Of a stretch of 14,128 nucleotides of DNA, positions 6,243 through 13,677 are shown piece by piece (the stretch's first letter is position 1; every line of letters begins with the position of its first letter). The DNA comes from Acidobacteriaceae bacterium. GTDB lineage: Bacteria > Acidobacteriota > Terriglobia > Terriglobales > Acidobacteriaceae. A program made the position numbers and the translations under genes. The stretch is from contig JASIJX010000261.1 of assembly GCA_030049955.1 (NCBI GenBank), positions 1 through 14,128 of the forward strand, written 5' to 3'. Below the pieces are notes generated by a model. The model made no database searches, was not told the DNA's origin, and worked only from the letters and a program-made list of their open reading frames with translations.

Positions 6243-8081
6243 TCAATACGCCAACGCCACCGCGTCGCAGCGCACTTCGCTGCCTGCTGCGTACACGCGG
6301 TCTGTGCCCTCTATGCGGTGCTCGACGCATTCGTAGCGGCCAAATCCTCCATCGCTCGGCCCCATTGGCCAGCCCAGATCGATCAGCGCTTTGCGCGTGT
6401 CGATCGGCACGCCCGATTCCAGATGCAGCAACCCGCGCGAGCCCAGTCCCGGCCGATCCTCGCCCATCGACTGCGACGACCCCTCGTGATGCCAGCGCGG
6501 GCTGTCGGCCGCGCCCTGCACATCCAGCCCGTAATCCACGCGGTTGATGATGATCTGCGACTGCCCTTGCGGCTGCATGTCGCCGCCCATCACGCCAAAC
6601 GCCAGCCACGGTTTTCCATCGCGCACCGCGAAGCCGGGAATAATTGTCTGGAACGGCCGCTTGCCGGGCGCGTAGATGTTCGGATGTCCGTCCTTCAACG
6701 AGAAGAGCTGCCCGCGGTCCTGAAACATGAATCCCAGCCCGTCAGCCACCAGCCCCGACCCCATGCCGCGGAAGTTCGACTGAATAATCGACACCATCAT
6801 CCCGTCCTTGTCGGCGGTGGTGAAGTAGGTAGTGTCGCCATGGCTCGGCGCCTCACCGGGATAAACAGGATCGAGAATCCGGTCGAGGCGAATCAGCTTC
6901 GCACGTTCTTTCGCATACTCCTTCGACTTGAGCCACTCGATCGGAATCTGGGCGAAGTGCGGATCCGCGTAATAGCGCGCGCGGTCCTCATAGGCAAGCC
7001 GCTTGGCCTCCACCTGTACTTGCAAAGACTGCGGCGATTGAAACCCGAAGCCGCGCAGATCGAAGTTTTCGATAATATTGAGCATCTGCAGCGTAGCCAG
7101 TCCCTGCGTATTGGCCGGCATGCCGTACACGTCCACGCCGCGGTAGTTCGTCACCAGCGGCTCAACCCACTCGGCATGATGCTCGCGCAAATCCTCGGCA
7201 GAAAGCCATCCGCCGATGCGCTTGAAATACGCATCGATGGTTTTGGCAATCGGCCCGTCGTAAAACACGTCGCGACCGCCGGTGGCGATCATCCGGTAGG
7301 TGTGCGCCAGGTCAGGATTGCGCCGCACATCGTACTCGTTGGGCGCCACGCCGCCCGGCATGTAGGTATGCACGGCATTCGCTGTTTCCTCCACGCCGGA
7401 GTTCGCCCGCAGGAAAGCCGCCATATTGCGCTTCAAATAGAAACCAATAATTTGCGGCGTAGGATCGCCATTTTCGCACGCATAGATCGCCGGCTCAAAA
7501 AGTTCGACCCATTTCAGCTTGCCGTAGCGCTGGTGCAGCGCCCACCAGCCGCCCAGGCACCCTGGCGTCGAAACGCTGACCGCGCCCAGCGCCGGAATGT
7601 GACCGTTCACCGCTCGTGACCGCACCGTTTCGAGCGTGAGCGATTTAGGCGACCGGCCGGAGCTGGCCATGCCCGTCACCTTGCCCAGCTTCGGATCCCA
7701 CACGAACGCATAACAGTCGCCGCCCAGTCCCGAGCTGACCGGCTCAACAAAGCCCAGCACTGCATTTGCCGCAATTGCCGCATCCACCGCCGAGCCGCCG
7801 CGCTTGAGCGTGTCGATGGCCGTCTGTGTCGCCAGCGGATGCGCCGTTCCCGCCGCGCCATTCAAGCCGAGCGCTGGCGACCGCGAGGCAAAGCTCGCGC
7901 CCGAGGGCCTGTCGCCCGCGTGTACGTCGGGCCGTGTAAAGCGTTCCTGCCCGGGTGCCTGAAACGGTGCCAGCGGATGCTCCAGCGATGTGGGATCAAG
8001 AGCGTTGCTGGTTTCATTTCCAATAAGTGCCGCTCCCGCGGCTGCAAGCGGCAGAGTCTGAATAAACGTGCGTCGGCGCAT
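6243..8081 (-). CDS. Tat-exported gamma-glutamyltransferase family protein
   Basis: A 612-residue Ntn-hydrolase of the gamma-glutamyltranspeptidase family (glutathione and gamma-glutamyl peptide hydrolysis or transfer, normally periplasmic). It opens with MRRRTFIQTLPLAAAG, a twin-arginine signal followed by a hydrophobic stretch, so it is probably exported folded. Family motifs are GTAHPLATQ near 78, GGSAVDAAIAANAVLGFVEP (95-114), SSGLGG (116-121), and SHGDTTYFTTADKDG, in which Thr417 is the predicted self-cleavage nucleophile. Autoprocessing would give a large subunit ending at Asp416. The oxyanion region reads MGGDMQPQGQ (498-507) instead of the GSPGG of classical enzymes; the MGG-x-MQPQG form is what I associate with YwrD- and acylase-like members, so the true substrate is open. 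GAGGAG at 8089-8094 supports the start. It lies downstream of a TonB-dependent receptor on the same strand. Confidence 0.88.
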   Translation of the reverse strand: MRRRTFIQTLPLAAAGAALIGNETSNALDPTSLEHPLAPFQAPGQERFTRPDVHAGDRPSGASFASRSPALGLNGAAGTAHPLATQTAIDTLKRGGSAVDAAIAANAVLGFVEPVSSGLGGDCYAFVWDPKLGKVTGMASSGRSPKSLTLETVRSRAVNGHIPALGAVSVSTPGCLGGWWALHQRYGKLKWVELFEPAIYACENGDPTPQIIGFYLKRNMAAFLRANSGVEETANAVHTYMPGGVAPNEYDVRRNPDLAHTYRMIATGGRDVFYDGPIAKTIDAYFKRIGGWLSAEDLREHHAEWVEPLVTNYRGVDVYGMPANTQGLATLQMLNIIENFDLRGFGFQSPQSLQVQVEAKRLAYEDRARYYADPHFAQIPIEWLKSKEYAKERAKLIRLDRILDPVYPGEAPSHGDTTYFTTADKDGMMVSIIQSNFRGMGSGLVADGLGFMFQDRGQLFSLKDGHPNIYAPGKRPFQTIIPGFAVRDGKPWLAFGVMGGDMQPQGQSQIIINRVDYGLDVQGAADSPRWHHEGSSQSMGEDRPGLGSRGLLHLESGVPIDTRKALIDLGWPMGPSDGGFGRYECVEHRIEGTDRVYAAGSEVRCDAVALAY

Positions 8082-8108
8082 CGAAAATCTCCTCGCAAAA
8101 ATGCAAAC

Positions 8109-8253
8109 GGGCGTGCGCCCGCATACGGCGGTTTAGGAAATGCTACAGGCAGAAACCATCACTGCTGAGCCGCCGCGACCACAAGGAGCGGCGGCCTTGC
8201 ACGATTTTGGTGACCCCACACACTTTCCTAAACCGCCCTCGTAACGCACGCCC
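8109..8253. repeat. Large imperfect inverted repeat with nested hairpin
   Basis: The left arm holds GGGCGTGCG (8109-8117) and GGCGGTTTAGGAAA (8127-8140). The right arm holds their exact complements TTTCCTAAACCGCC (8224-8237) and CGCACGCCC (8245-8253), with 9- and 7-nt mismatched inserts. The 83-nt centre contains a second perfect 8-bp stem, GCCGCCGC (8169-8176) and GCGGCGGC (8188-8195), with an 11-nt loop. The element fills most of the 190-bp gap between the receptor stop and the hydrolase start. It could be a palindromic miniature element, a processing or attenuation structure, or a terminator; no T-tract is seen. Confidence 0.85.
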
Positions 8254-8271
8254 TTGAATTCGTCCAGCAAA

Positions 8272-11200
8272 TCAGAAGACAAACTTTCCGCTGATCTGCA
8301 ACTGGCGCGACGAGCCGCCATCGCTCGTCGCAAATCGCGTCGATGTGATCTGGCCGAAAAGCGACGACTGCACGTTGCCCGAGGGCTGCCCGAAATTCGG
8401 ATGGTTCAGAATATCGAAGGCATCCACGCGCAAGTTAAAGCTGAGCCGTTCGCCGATAAGCTTCGTGTCCTTCTCGCCTGACATGTCAAGATCGGCATAC
8501 CCAGGCCCGGTGATCGCGTTCCGCTGCATGGCGCCTAGCCCGGTGTATGCGCTTGGTGCGGTTGCCCCTGTTGAGCTCGCCTGCGTTCCCTGTACCTCGA
8601 AGATGCAAGCCGAAGTGAAGTTCGTCAGGTCGCATACCGACCCGCCATACGCAGTGCTGCCGGGATCCGAAATCAGCGTCACATTGGCAGAACCGCCAAG
8701 CTGCTGCTTCTGGCGAACATAATGGCCCACCAGATTGGGTCGCGCATCGCCAGTCAACCCGTTCCAGGCCTCGCTCCCCGATACGATGTTCACCGGATTG
8801 CCCGTCTGCCACTGGAAGATGCTCGAAAGCTGGTAGCCCTCCTTGAACCGGTTGCCCTTGAACGGAAGGTTGTACACCGCGATCCCGGCAATGTGATTGC
8901 GCACATCGAAATCCGAGAGCCCGTAATTCTCATGGGGATTCGTGCTGTCGGGTATGTTTAACACCCCTTGAGAGCCAAGCGAGTTGATGTCCATCGACTT
9001 GGTCCACTCGTAGTTCATGCTGAAGTCGAGCCCGTTGCTCATGTTCTTGCTGATCACCGCCCACAGCGCGTTGTAGTCGGAGAAGCCGATGCTGTTGCGC
9101 TCGCCGATATTGGAGCCGATAGCCCCGCCCGGATCCACCGGACTGCTGGCCGACAGATTGGCGAACGGATGAACCGTAGACGCGCCCACCGGCTGGTTGG
9201 CGTTGGTAATGATAAGCAGGTGGCGGCCCAGCGAGCCGTCGTAGTAAAGCTGCATGATCATGCCGCCGGGCAGCGCCTGCTGCAGGTTCAGGTTGTAGCT
9301 CTCGATGTAAGCATTCGAGAACTTCGGGTTTACCCAGGACAGCGCGACGCCGGATAGCTTGGCGTCGGCATAGAGCGCATTAAGCGGAATCGGCGTGGAA
9401 CTGTTATAGGAAACCGCCGTGCTGAAAGGCGGATTCGAAGCCATGGGGGAAACCACGCCTGATACCGGCTGATCGACCAGATAGCCGTATCCGCCGCGCA
9501 GCACCGTTTTGCCCGCGCCTGTCACGTCCCACGCAAAGCCCAGCCGAGGTTCGAAGTTGTAGTTCTGGCCATAAGAGGCTGTGGGCGAGAGCCCGTTCGT
9601 GCCCACCTGCGTGAGCGTATCGTTGGCAGGATTGAAAATGGTAAGCCGGTTGGCGCCTTCCACCGGCGTCCCGTTCCATTCCCAGCGCATGCCCAGCTCC
9701 AGCGTCAGCCGCGGCGTGGCCTTGTAGTTATCCTGCACAAAGGCGCCCAGTGCGTTGTCGTAAATGCGGCTCGTGACGTTATTCGGCTGCACGCTGAACA
9801 CAGTGGTCTGGTCGGTCTGGAACAGGCTGGTGGGTGTGGTTGAAGTCGTGAAAGTGATTGCGCCGATGTTGGCTGCAAAGCTGGCCACCAGATACCGGCG
9901 GAACTCGACGCCCGTTTTTATCGTGTTCTTGCCCTTGAGCAGCGACAGCGTGTCAGCCAGCACGCCAGTCGTGTCCGTGCGGCCCTGCGGGAATCCCGAC
10001 GGTCCGCCGAAGGTCAGGCCGATGTCAGAAAGCGTGGTCTGCGGCAAGCCCACATTGCCGCTCAGTCCATCCTCCAGTCCCACGCTCGTGGGGTTGGTAA
10101 GGTTGGCCGGATTAAAGGTGATGAAGATGCGGTTATAGCCCAGCCGCGCTTCGTTTACCAGGTTCGAGCCGAAGATGTGCGTCTCGCTCAGCGTGCCGAT
10201 CTGCCGGTGCGCATGCCTGTGGTCGCCCCAGCCTTCAATCGTGTCTCCCTGCAGTGCCGGCTCGGTGCGAATGTCGTTTTGGAACGCGTAGAAGCCGTGC
10301 AGCGAATCCTTCTCGCTGAAGTTGTGCAGAATGTCGCCCGTGTACTGGTCGATATTCACAGGCCCCGGCGTGAACGAAACAAAGTTGCTCCCGCTGTTAG
10401 GCAACGGAATCAGCGCGGCGAGCTTAGCCGCAATCGGTTCGTTGGCCGCGTTCGCCGCGATGGCGGTTTGGTTCGCCGCCGAGATCACCGGGCTGTTCTG
10501 CAGAATCCCCTGATGCTGACGCAACCCTTCATAGCTGCCATAAAAGAACGTGTGCCCCTTCCAGATGGGCCCTCCGCCATCGCCGCCAAAGTTATCGCGC
10601 TTGAGCGGCGCCTTGTCTCCCGTGCCTGCCGTAAGCGGCACTCCGGTCGTCGCATTGAAAGCACGGTTGAAGTAATTGCGCGCGTCTAGCGCCTCGTTGC
10701 GGAAATAATCGAAGGCCTCGCCGTGGAAGTGATCGGTTCCCGACCTCGTAGCCACGCTCACAATCGACCCATCGCTGCGCCCGTACTCGGCGCTGAAGGT
10801 CGAGTTATCGATCTTGAACTCTGACGTGGTGCTGATCGACGGTTGGAAGGTGATCTGGTTCTGGCTGATGTCGTTCAGGTTGATGCCGTTGATCTGGAAG
10901 TTTACCGAGTCCTCGCGGTTGCCGGCCGTAATGAACGAGTTGGCGCCCAGGCCGCGGCTCGGCGATGTGAGACTGCCGGCCGTATCGGCCACCACGCCGC
11001 CCGGCGTCAGTACCGTCAGGTCCAGGAAGTGCCGCCCATTCAGCGGCAGGTTCTGCACCGCCGTGTTGTCAATCACCTGGCCTACGGTGATGGTCTGCTC
11101 CTCTATCTGCGTCTCAGCCGTGTTCACCTCGACCGTTACTCCGGTAGCCGAAACGGCCAGCCGCATGTTTTCAGTGGCGCTCTGATCGACTTCGAGCGTC

Positions 11201-11478
11201 ACCTTCGGCACCGAGAACGTGCTGAACCCGGAAGCCGTCACCTGGATGCTGTAATCGCCCGGCTGCAGCGAGGGAACAGCGTAGATCCCAGCTGAGTCGG
11301 TCTGGATCACGCGATCGGCGCCCGTCGAAAGGCTGTGCACCACCACGCGCGCGTTGGCCACAACGGCGCCCGTGGGGTCGGTTACGGTGCCCGTAAGGCT
11401 GGCGGTGGACTGCCCCCATCCGGCAACGGCAAATACAGCCGATCCGAGGGCAAGGACAAGGAATCGATTGAATCTCAT
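8272..11478 (-). CDS. TonB-dependent receptor, Oar-like, with carboxypeptidase-regulatory domain
   Basis: A 1068-residue outer-membrane protein expected to import a substrate across the outer membrane using TonB/ExbBD energy. Residues 1-23 form a Sec signal peptide. Residues about 26-108 are a carboxypeptidase-regulatory-like beta sandwich (LTGTVTDPTGAVVANARV, TDSAGIYAVPSLQPGDYSIQV, ASGF). Residues about 130-250 are plug-like, with VGQVIDNTAVQNLPLNGR (132-149), a NFQINGINLND segment (193-203), and YGRSDGSIVSVATRSGT (232-248). The rest is a long Ser/Thr/Asn/aromatic-rich beta barrel ending in LQISGKFVF, with the terminal aromatic residue expected for BAM-dependent assembly. No obvious TonB box was found. 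A GGAGG at 11483-11487, 4 nt upstream, fixes the start. The transported substrate cannot be deduced; the neighbouring gamma-glutamyltransferase-like enzyme suggests peptides as one possibility. Confidence 0.9.
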   Translation of the reverse strand: MRFNRFLVLALGSAVFAVAGWGQSTASLTGTVTDPTGAVVANARVVVHSLSTGADRVIQTDSAGIYAVPSLQPGDYSIQVTASGFSTFSVPKVTLEVDQSATENMRLAVSATGVTVEVNTAETQIEEQTITVGQVIDNTAVQNLPLNGRHFLDLTVLTPGGVVADTAGSLTSPSRGLGANSFITAGNREDSVNFQINGINLNDISQNQITFQPSISTTSEFKIDNSTFSAEYGRSDGSIVSVATRSGTDHFHGEAFDYFRNEALDARNYFNRAFNATTGVPLTAGTGDKAPLKRDNFGGDGGGPIWKGHTFFYGSYEGLRQHQGILQNSPVISAANQTAIAANAANEPIAAKLAALIPLPNSGSNFVSFTPGPVNIDQYTGDILHNFSEKDSLHGFYAFQNDIRTEPALQGDTIEGWGDHRHAHRQIGTLSETHIFGSNLVNEARLGYNRIFITFNPANLTNPTSVGLEDGLSGNVGLPQTTLSDIGLTFGGPSGFPQGRTDTTGVLADTLSLLKGKNTIKTGVEFRRYLVASFAANIGAITFTTSTTPTSLFQTDQTTVFSVQPNNVTSRIYDNALGAFVQDNYKATPRLTLELGMRWEWNGTPVEGANRLTIFNPANDTLTQVGTNGLSPTASYGQNYNFEPRLGFAWDVTGAGKTVLRGGYGYLVDQPVSGVVSPMASNPPFSTAVSYNSSTPIPLNALYADAKLSGVALSWVNPKFSNAYIESYNLNLQQALPGGMIMQLYYDGSLGRHLLIITNANQPVGASTVHPFANLSASSPVDPGGAIGSNIGERNSIGFSDYNALWAVISKNMSNGLDFSMNYEWTKSMDINSLGSQGVLNIPDSTNPHENYGLSDFDVRNHIAGIAVYNLPFKGNRFKEGYQLSSIFQWQTGNPVNIVSGSEAWNGLTGDARPNLVGHYVRQKQQLGGSANVTLISDPGSTAYGGSVCDLTNFTSACIFEVQGTQASSTGATAPSAYTGLGAMQRNAITGPGYADLDMSGEKDTKLIGERLSFNLRVDAFDILNHPNFGQPSGNVQSSLFGQITSTRFATSDGGSSRQLQISGKFVF

Positions 11479-11713
11479 ATTGCCTCCAAAGAAAGGTGGT
11501 GTTGCTTCTGCGTGCGTCTCGAGAACGACTTCTTGGCCGCGAAAAATGCGGCGGAAAACAGAACACTGGTGCAGTCGGTCGTAGCGCGTTCAGCAGCTCT
11601 AAAAGAAGAACGGAACAAAAGTTCAGAGCGCGAATACCGCAGTCGTATGGAAGGAGAGAAAACTCGTTGAAAATCTGTTCGGCCAGTCCAGCAATTCAAC
11701 GGGATTTGAGCGG

Positions 11714-11742
11714 AGTATACGGAAAAGGTATAAAGGCCGCAA
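11714..11742 (-). promoter_or_regulatory. Candidate promoter of the TonB-dependent receptor gene
   Basis: On the minus strand TTGCGG (11737-11742) and TATACT (11714-11719) are spaced by 17 nt. The -10 matches consensus at 5 of 6 positions and the -35 at 3 of 6. It would give a 5' leader of roughly 230 nt before the start at 11478, long enough for post-transcriptional control. Judged by eye only. Confidence 0.35.
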
Positions 11743-11841
11743 GAGTTTTTGTTGCCGTCGTCGCACCAGCAGCCAAAGCGATTCAGTTATGGCTGAGAGC
11801 TGCATAAATAATTACTTTTTAGTGACATTTCTGCGGCCTTT
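11732..11841. repeat. Long-range 10-bp inverted repeat
   Basis: AAAGGCCGCA (11732-11741) is the exact complement of TGCGGCCTTT (11832-11841). The arms are 90 nt apart, and the second arm runs into a T-tract (to 11844). It could form a long stem in a transcript or be the ends of a small inserted element. Confidence 0.5.
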
Positions 11842-11877
11842 TTTGACCGGCAAAGGCACAGGCTAAAGGTCGAGAAG

Positions 11878-11899
11878 CGTACGGGCATTAGTCCGTACG
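11878..11899. promoter_or_regulatory. CGTACGG hairpin or dyad upstream of the NAD(P)HX repair gene
   Basis: CGTACGG (11878-11884) and CCGTACG (11893-11899) are perfect 7-bp complements around an 8-nt loop, about 105 bp before the start at 12004. The dyad is compatible with a dimeric regulator operator or an RNA hairpin. No T-tract follows. Function is not determined. Confidence 0.45.
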
Positions 11900-12003
11900 A
11901 TCAGCGGCGCCCCGCTATAGAGCTTTAACCCCGGAGGGAATGCGCAGCCAAAGTAAGCATGGCGTCCGAATACAATGGCATCGATGGCACGGAGCTTGCC
12001 GCA

Positions 12004-13677
12004 ATGATCAACGTACTTTCCGCAGCCGAGATGCAGGCCTGCGACCGGGCCACCACCGAGCGCTTCGGCATACCATCCATCGACCTGATGCGCGCCGCGT
12101 CAGCTTCCGTCGCCGGGCTTGCGCGGCTGCATTTCCCGCGCGCTCGCCGCATCACCGTTCTCTGTGGCCGCGGCAACAACGGTGGCGACGGCATGATGAC
12201 CGCGCGGCTGCTCGCTGAAGCCGGCCTCGAAGTAACCACGCTGCTCGCCGGCTCGCCCGACGGCATCGCCGGCGATGCCGCCATTGCCTGGCGGGAGCTT
12301 AACAGCCCAATTCAAGGCCGCGTGCATGCCGTAGCCACGCCAGAGGAGTTTGCGCGGCACAACGACGCGCTCCAATGCGACCTGCTGATCGACGCGCTTC
12401 TGGGAACGGGTTTCAAGCCGCCGATGAAAGGCCTGGCGCTGGCCGCGCTCGAATGGGTCCGCGCCTGCTCCGCGCCCTCACTCGCAATCGACCTGCCCTC
12501 GGGCTGGCCCGCTGACTCAACCAGCGCGACGCCTGACGGCCCCGTCTTTCCCGCCGATGCTGTTATTACCTTCACCGCGCCCAAGCCGGCGCATGTCTTC
12601 GGCGAGCTGACGCGCCGCTGGGACCAGCCCGTAGTCGTTGCGCCCATCGGCTCGCCGGAGGAAGCAATCCTCTCATCCCAGCGGCTTCATTGGGCGGGCG
12701 CATCGCTGGAACTCGTCCAGCGTCCCCGCGCGGCCGACTCCAACAAAGGCAAATTCGGTCATGTGCTGGCCGTAGGCGGCACATTCGGCAGCGCCGGAGG
12801 CAAGTCGGGTGCGCCTGCCATGGTGAGTCTGGGCGCACTGCGCGCCGGCGCCGGCCTCGTCACCGCCGCCGTGCCTGCGCCTGCTCTCGCTGCCGTCGCT
12901 TCGTACGTGCCTGAACTCATGACCTGGCCGCTCGATGCCACTCCGGACGGCCACATCGCCGCAGCCAATGCAGCGCCGGACCGCGTCGCCGCCTTCACCG
13001 CCGGGAAAAATGTTCTCGCCATCGGTCCTGGCATGGGTCAGAACGACGAGACCGCGAAATTCCTCCTGGATATTCTGCGCGCGACGAGCATGCCTGCTGT
13101 TCTCGACGCCGACGCGCTCAACATCCTCGCCGCGCACCCGGCGTCGCTGGCCGAACTCGCCCAGAGCTCAAAGTCGCCCCGCACGCTGGTCCTAACGCCC
13201 CACCCCGGCGAGATGGCGCGCCTCGCCGGCATCAGCACCGCTCAGGTGCAGGCCAACCGGCTCGAGACCGCGCGCACCTTCGCCCAGCGCAACGGCGTCA
13301 CCCTCGTGCTCAAGGGCGCGCGCACGCTCGTCGCGCATCCCGATGGAAGCGTGGCCGTGAACACCAGCGGCAACCCCGGCATGGCCAAAGGCGGCAGTGG
13401 CGATCTGCTCACCGGCATCATCGCCGCAACCCTCGCGCAGCACCCGGAAAACCCCGCGCAGGCCGTCGAAGCCGCCGTCTACCTGCACGGCCTCGCCGCC
13501 GATTTCGCCGTGAGCAATGCCGACGAGCACACGCTGCTCGCCACCGACAGCCTGCGTTTTTTACCGTACGCATTTCAGTTTCAGTCTTTTGACTTTCGCA
13601 AAACCGCCCCGAGCGGATATGTTTGGTTGCAGGGGCATTGCACGCGGCCCGATGCTGGTCCAGGGATGCCGAGATGA
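12004..13677 (+). CDS. nnr: Bifunctional NAD(P)H-hydrate epimerase / ADP-dependent NAD(P)H-hydrate dehydratase
   Basis: Repairs damaged NAD(P)HX: the N-terminal YjeF_N domain interconverts R and S epimers, and the C-terminal ribokinase-like domain dehydrates the S form with ADP back to NAD(P)H. N-domain motifs are VLSAAEMQACDR (4-15), GRGNNGGDG (55-63), LLIDALLGTG (127-136) and AIDLPSGW (161-168). C-domain motifs are KGKFGHVLAVGGTFGSAGG (248-266), ALRAGAGLV (278-286), AIGPGMG (339-345), VLDADALNIL (366-375), LTPHPGEMARLAG (397-409) and GNPGMAKGGSGDLLTG (456-471), with probable catalytic Asp467. The 557-residue length exceeds E. coli Nnr (515) because of a tail after LATDSLRFLP (512-521). The start at 12004 has GGAG 9 nt upstream and matches where the family begins; the frame is open back to 11959. 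It overlaps the next gene by ATGA. Confidence 0.93.
   Translation: MINVLSAAEMQACDRATTERFGIPSIDLMRAASASVAGLARLHFPRARRITVLCGRGNNGGDGMMTARLLAEAGLEVTTLLAGSPDGIAGDAAIAWRELNSPIQGRVHAVATPEEFARHNDALQCDLLIDALLGTGFKPPMKGLALAALEWVRACSAPSLAIDLPSGWPADSTSATPDGPVFPADAVITFTAPKPAHVFGELTRRWDQPVVVAPIGSPEEAILSSQRLHWAGASLELVQRPRAADSNKGKFGHVLAVGGTFGSAGGKSGAPAMVSLGALRAGAGLVTAAVPAPALAAVASYVPELMTWPLDATPDGHIAAANAAPDRVAAFTAGKNVLAIGPGMGQNDETAKFLLDILRATSMPAVLDADALNILAAHPASLAELAQSSKSPRTLVLTPHPGEMARLAGISTAQVQANRLETARTFAQRNGVTLVLKGARTLVAHPDGSVAVNTSGNPGMAKGGSGDLLTGIIAATLAQHPENPAQAVEAAVYLHGLAADFAVSNADEHTLLATDSLRFLPYAFQFQSFDFRKTAPSGYVWLQGHCTRPDAGPGMPR

Larger units (their letters stand above)
11479..12003. other. Divergent intergenic region, comparatively AT-rich
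   Basis: This 525-bp gap separates two divergently transcribed genes. No reading frame in it looks coding: the open stretches on both strands lack conserved motifs or ribosome sites, and base composition is less GC-rich than the neighbours. It contains a candidate minus-strand promoter for the receptor (11714-11742), a 10-bp inverted repeat with arms 90 nt apart (11732-11741 and 11832-11841), an AT-rich patch (11803-11820), and a 7-bp hairpin (11878-11899). A weak plus-strand TTGACC (11843-11848) with TAAAGG (11864-11869, 15-nt spacing) could serve the downstream repair gene. GGAGGG at 11933-11938 is followed almost directly by an out-of-frame ATG at 11940, which I do not consider a gene. Confidence 0.7.

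Noticed and set aside
8169..8195. Intrinsic terminator of the receptor gene
   Set aside because: The 8-bp GC stem is good, but neither strand has a T-tract after it, so I list it only as part of the larger inverted repeat.
11496..11807. A 103-codon open frame in the divergent spacer
   Set aside because: No convincing ribosome site, no conserved motif, and composition typical of noncoding sequence.
11940..12218. A 92-codon frame starting next to GGAGGG before nnr
   Set aside because: The Shine-Dalgarno is only one base from the ATG, the product is Arg-rich and unrecognisable, and most of it overlaps the conserved start of nnr in another frame.
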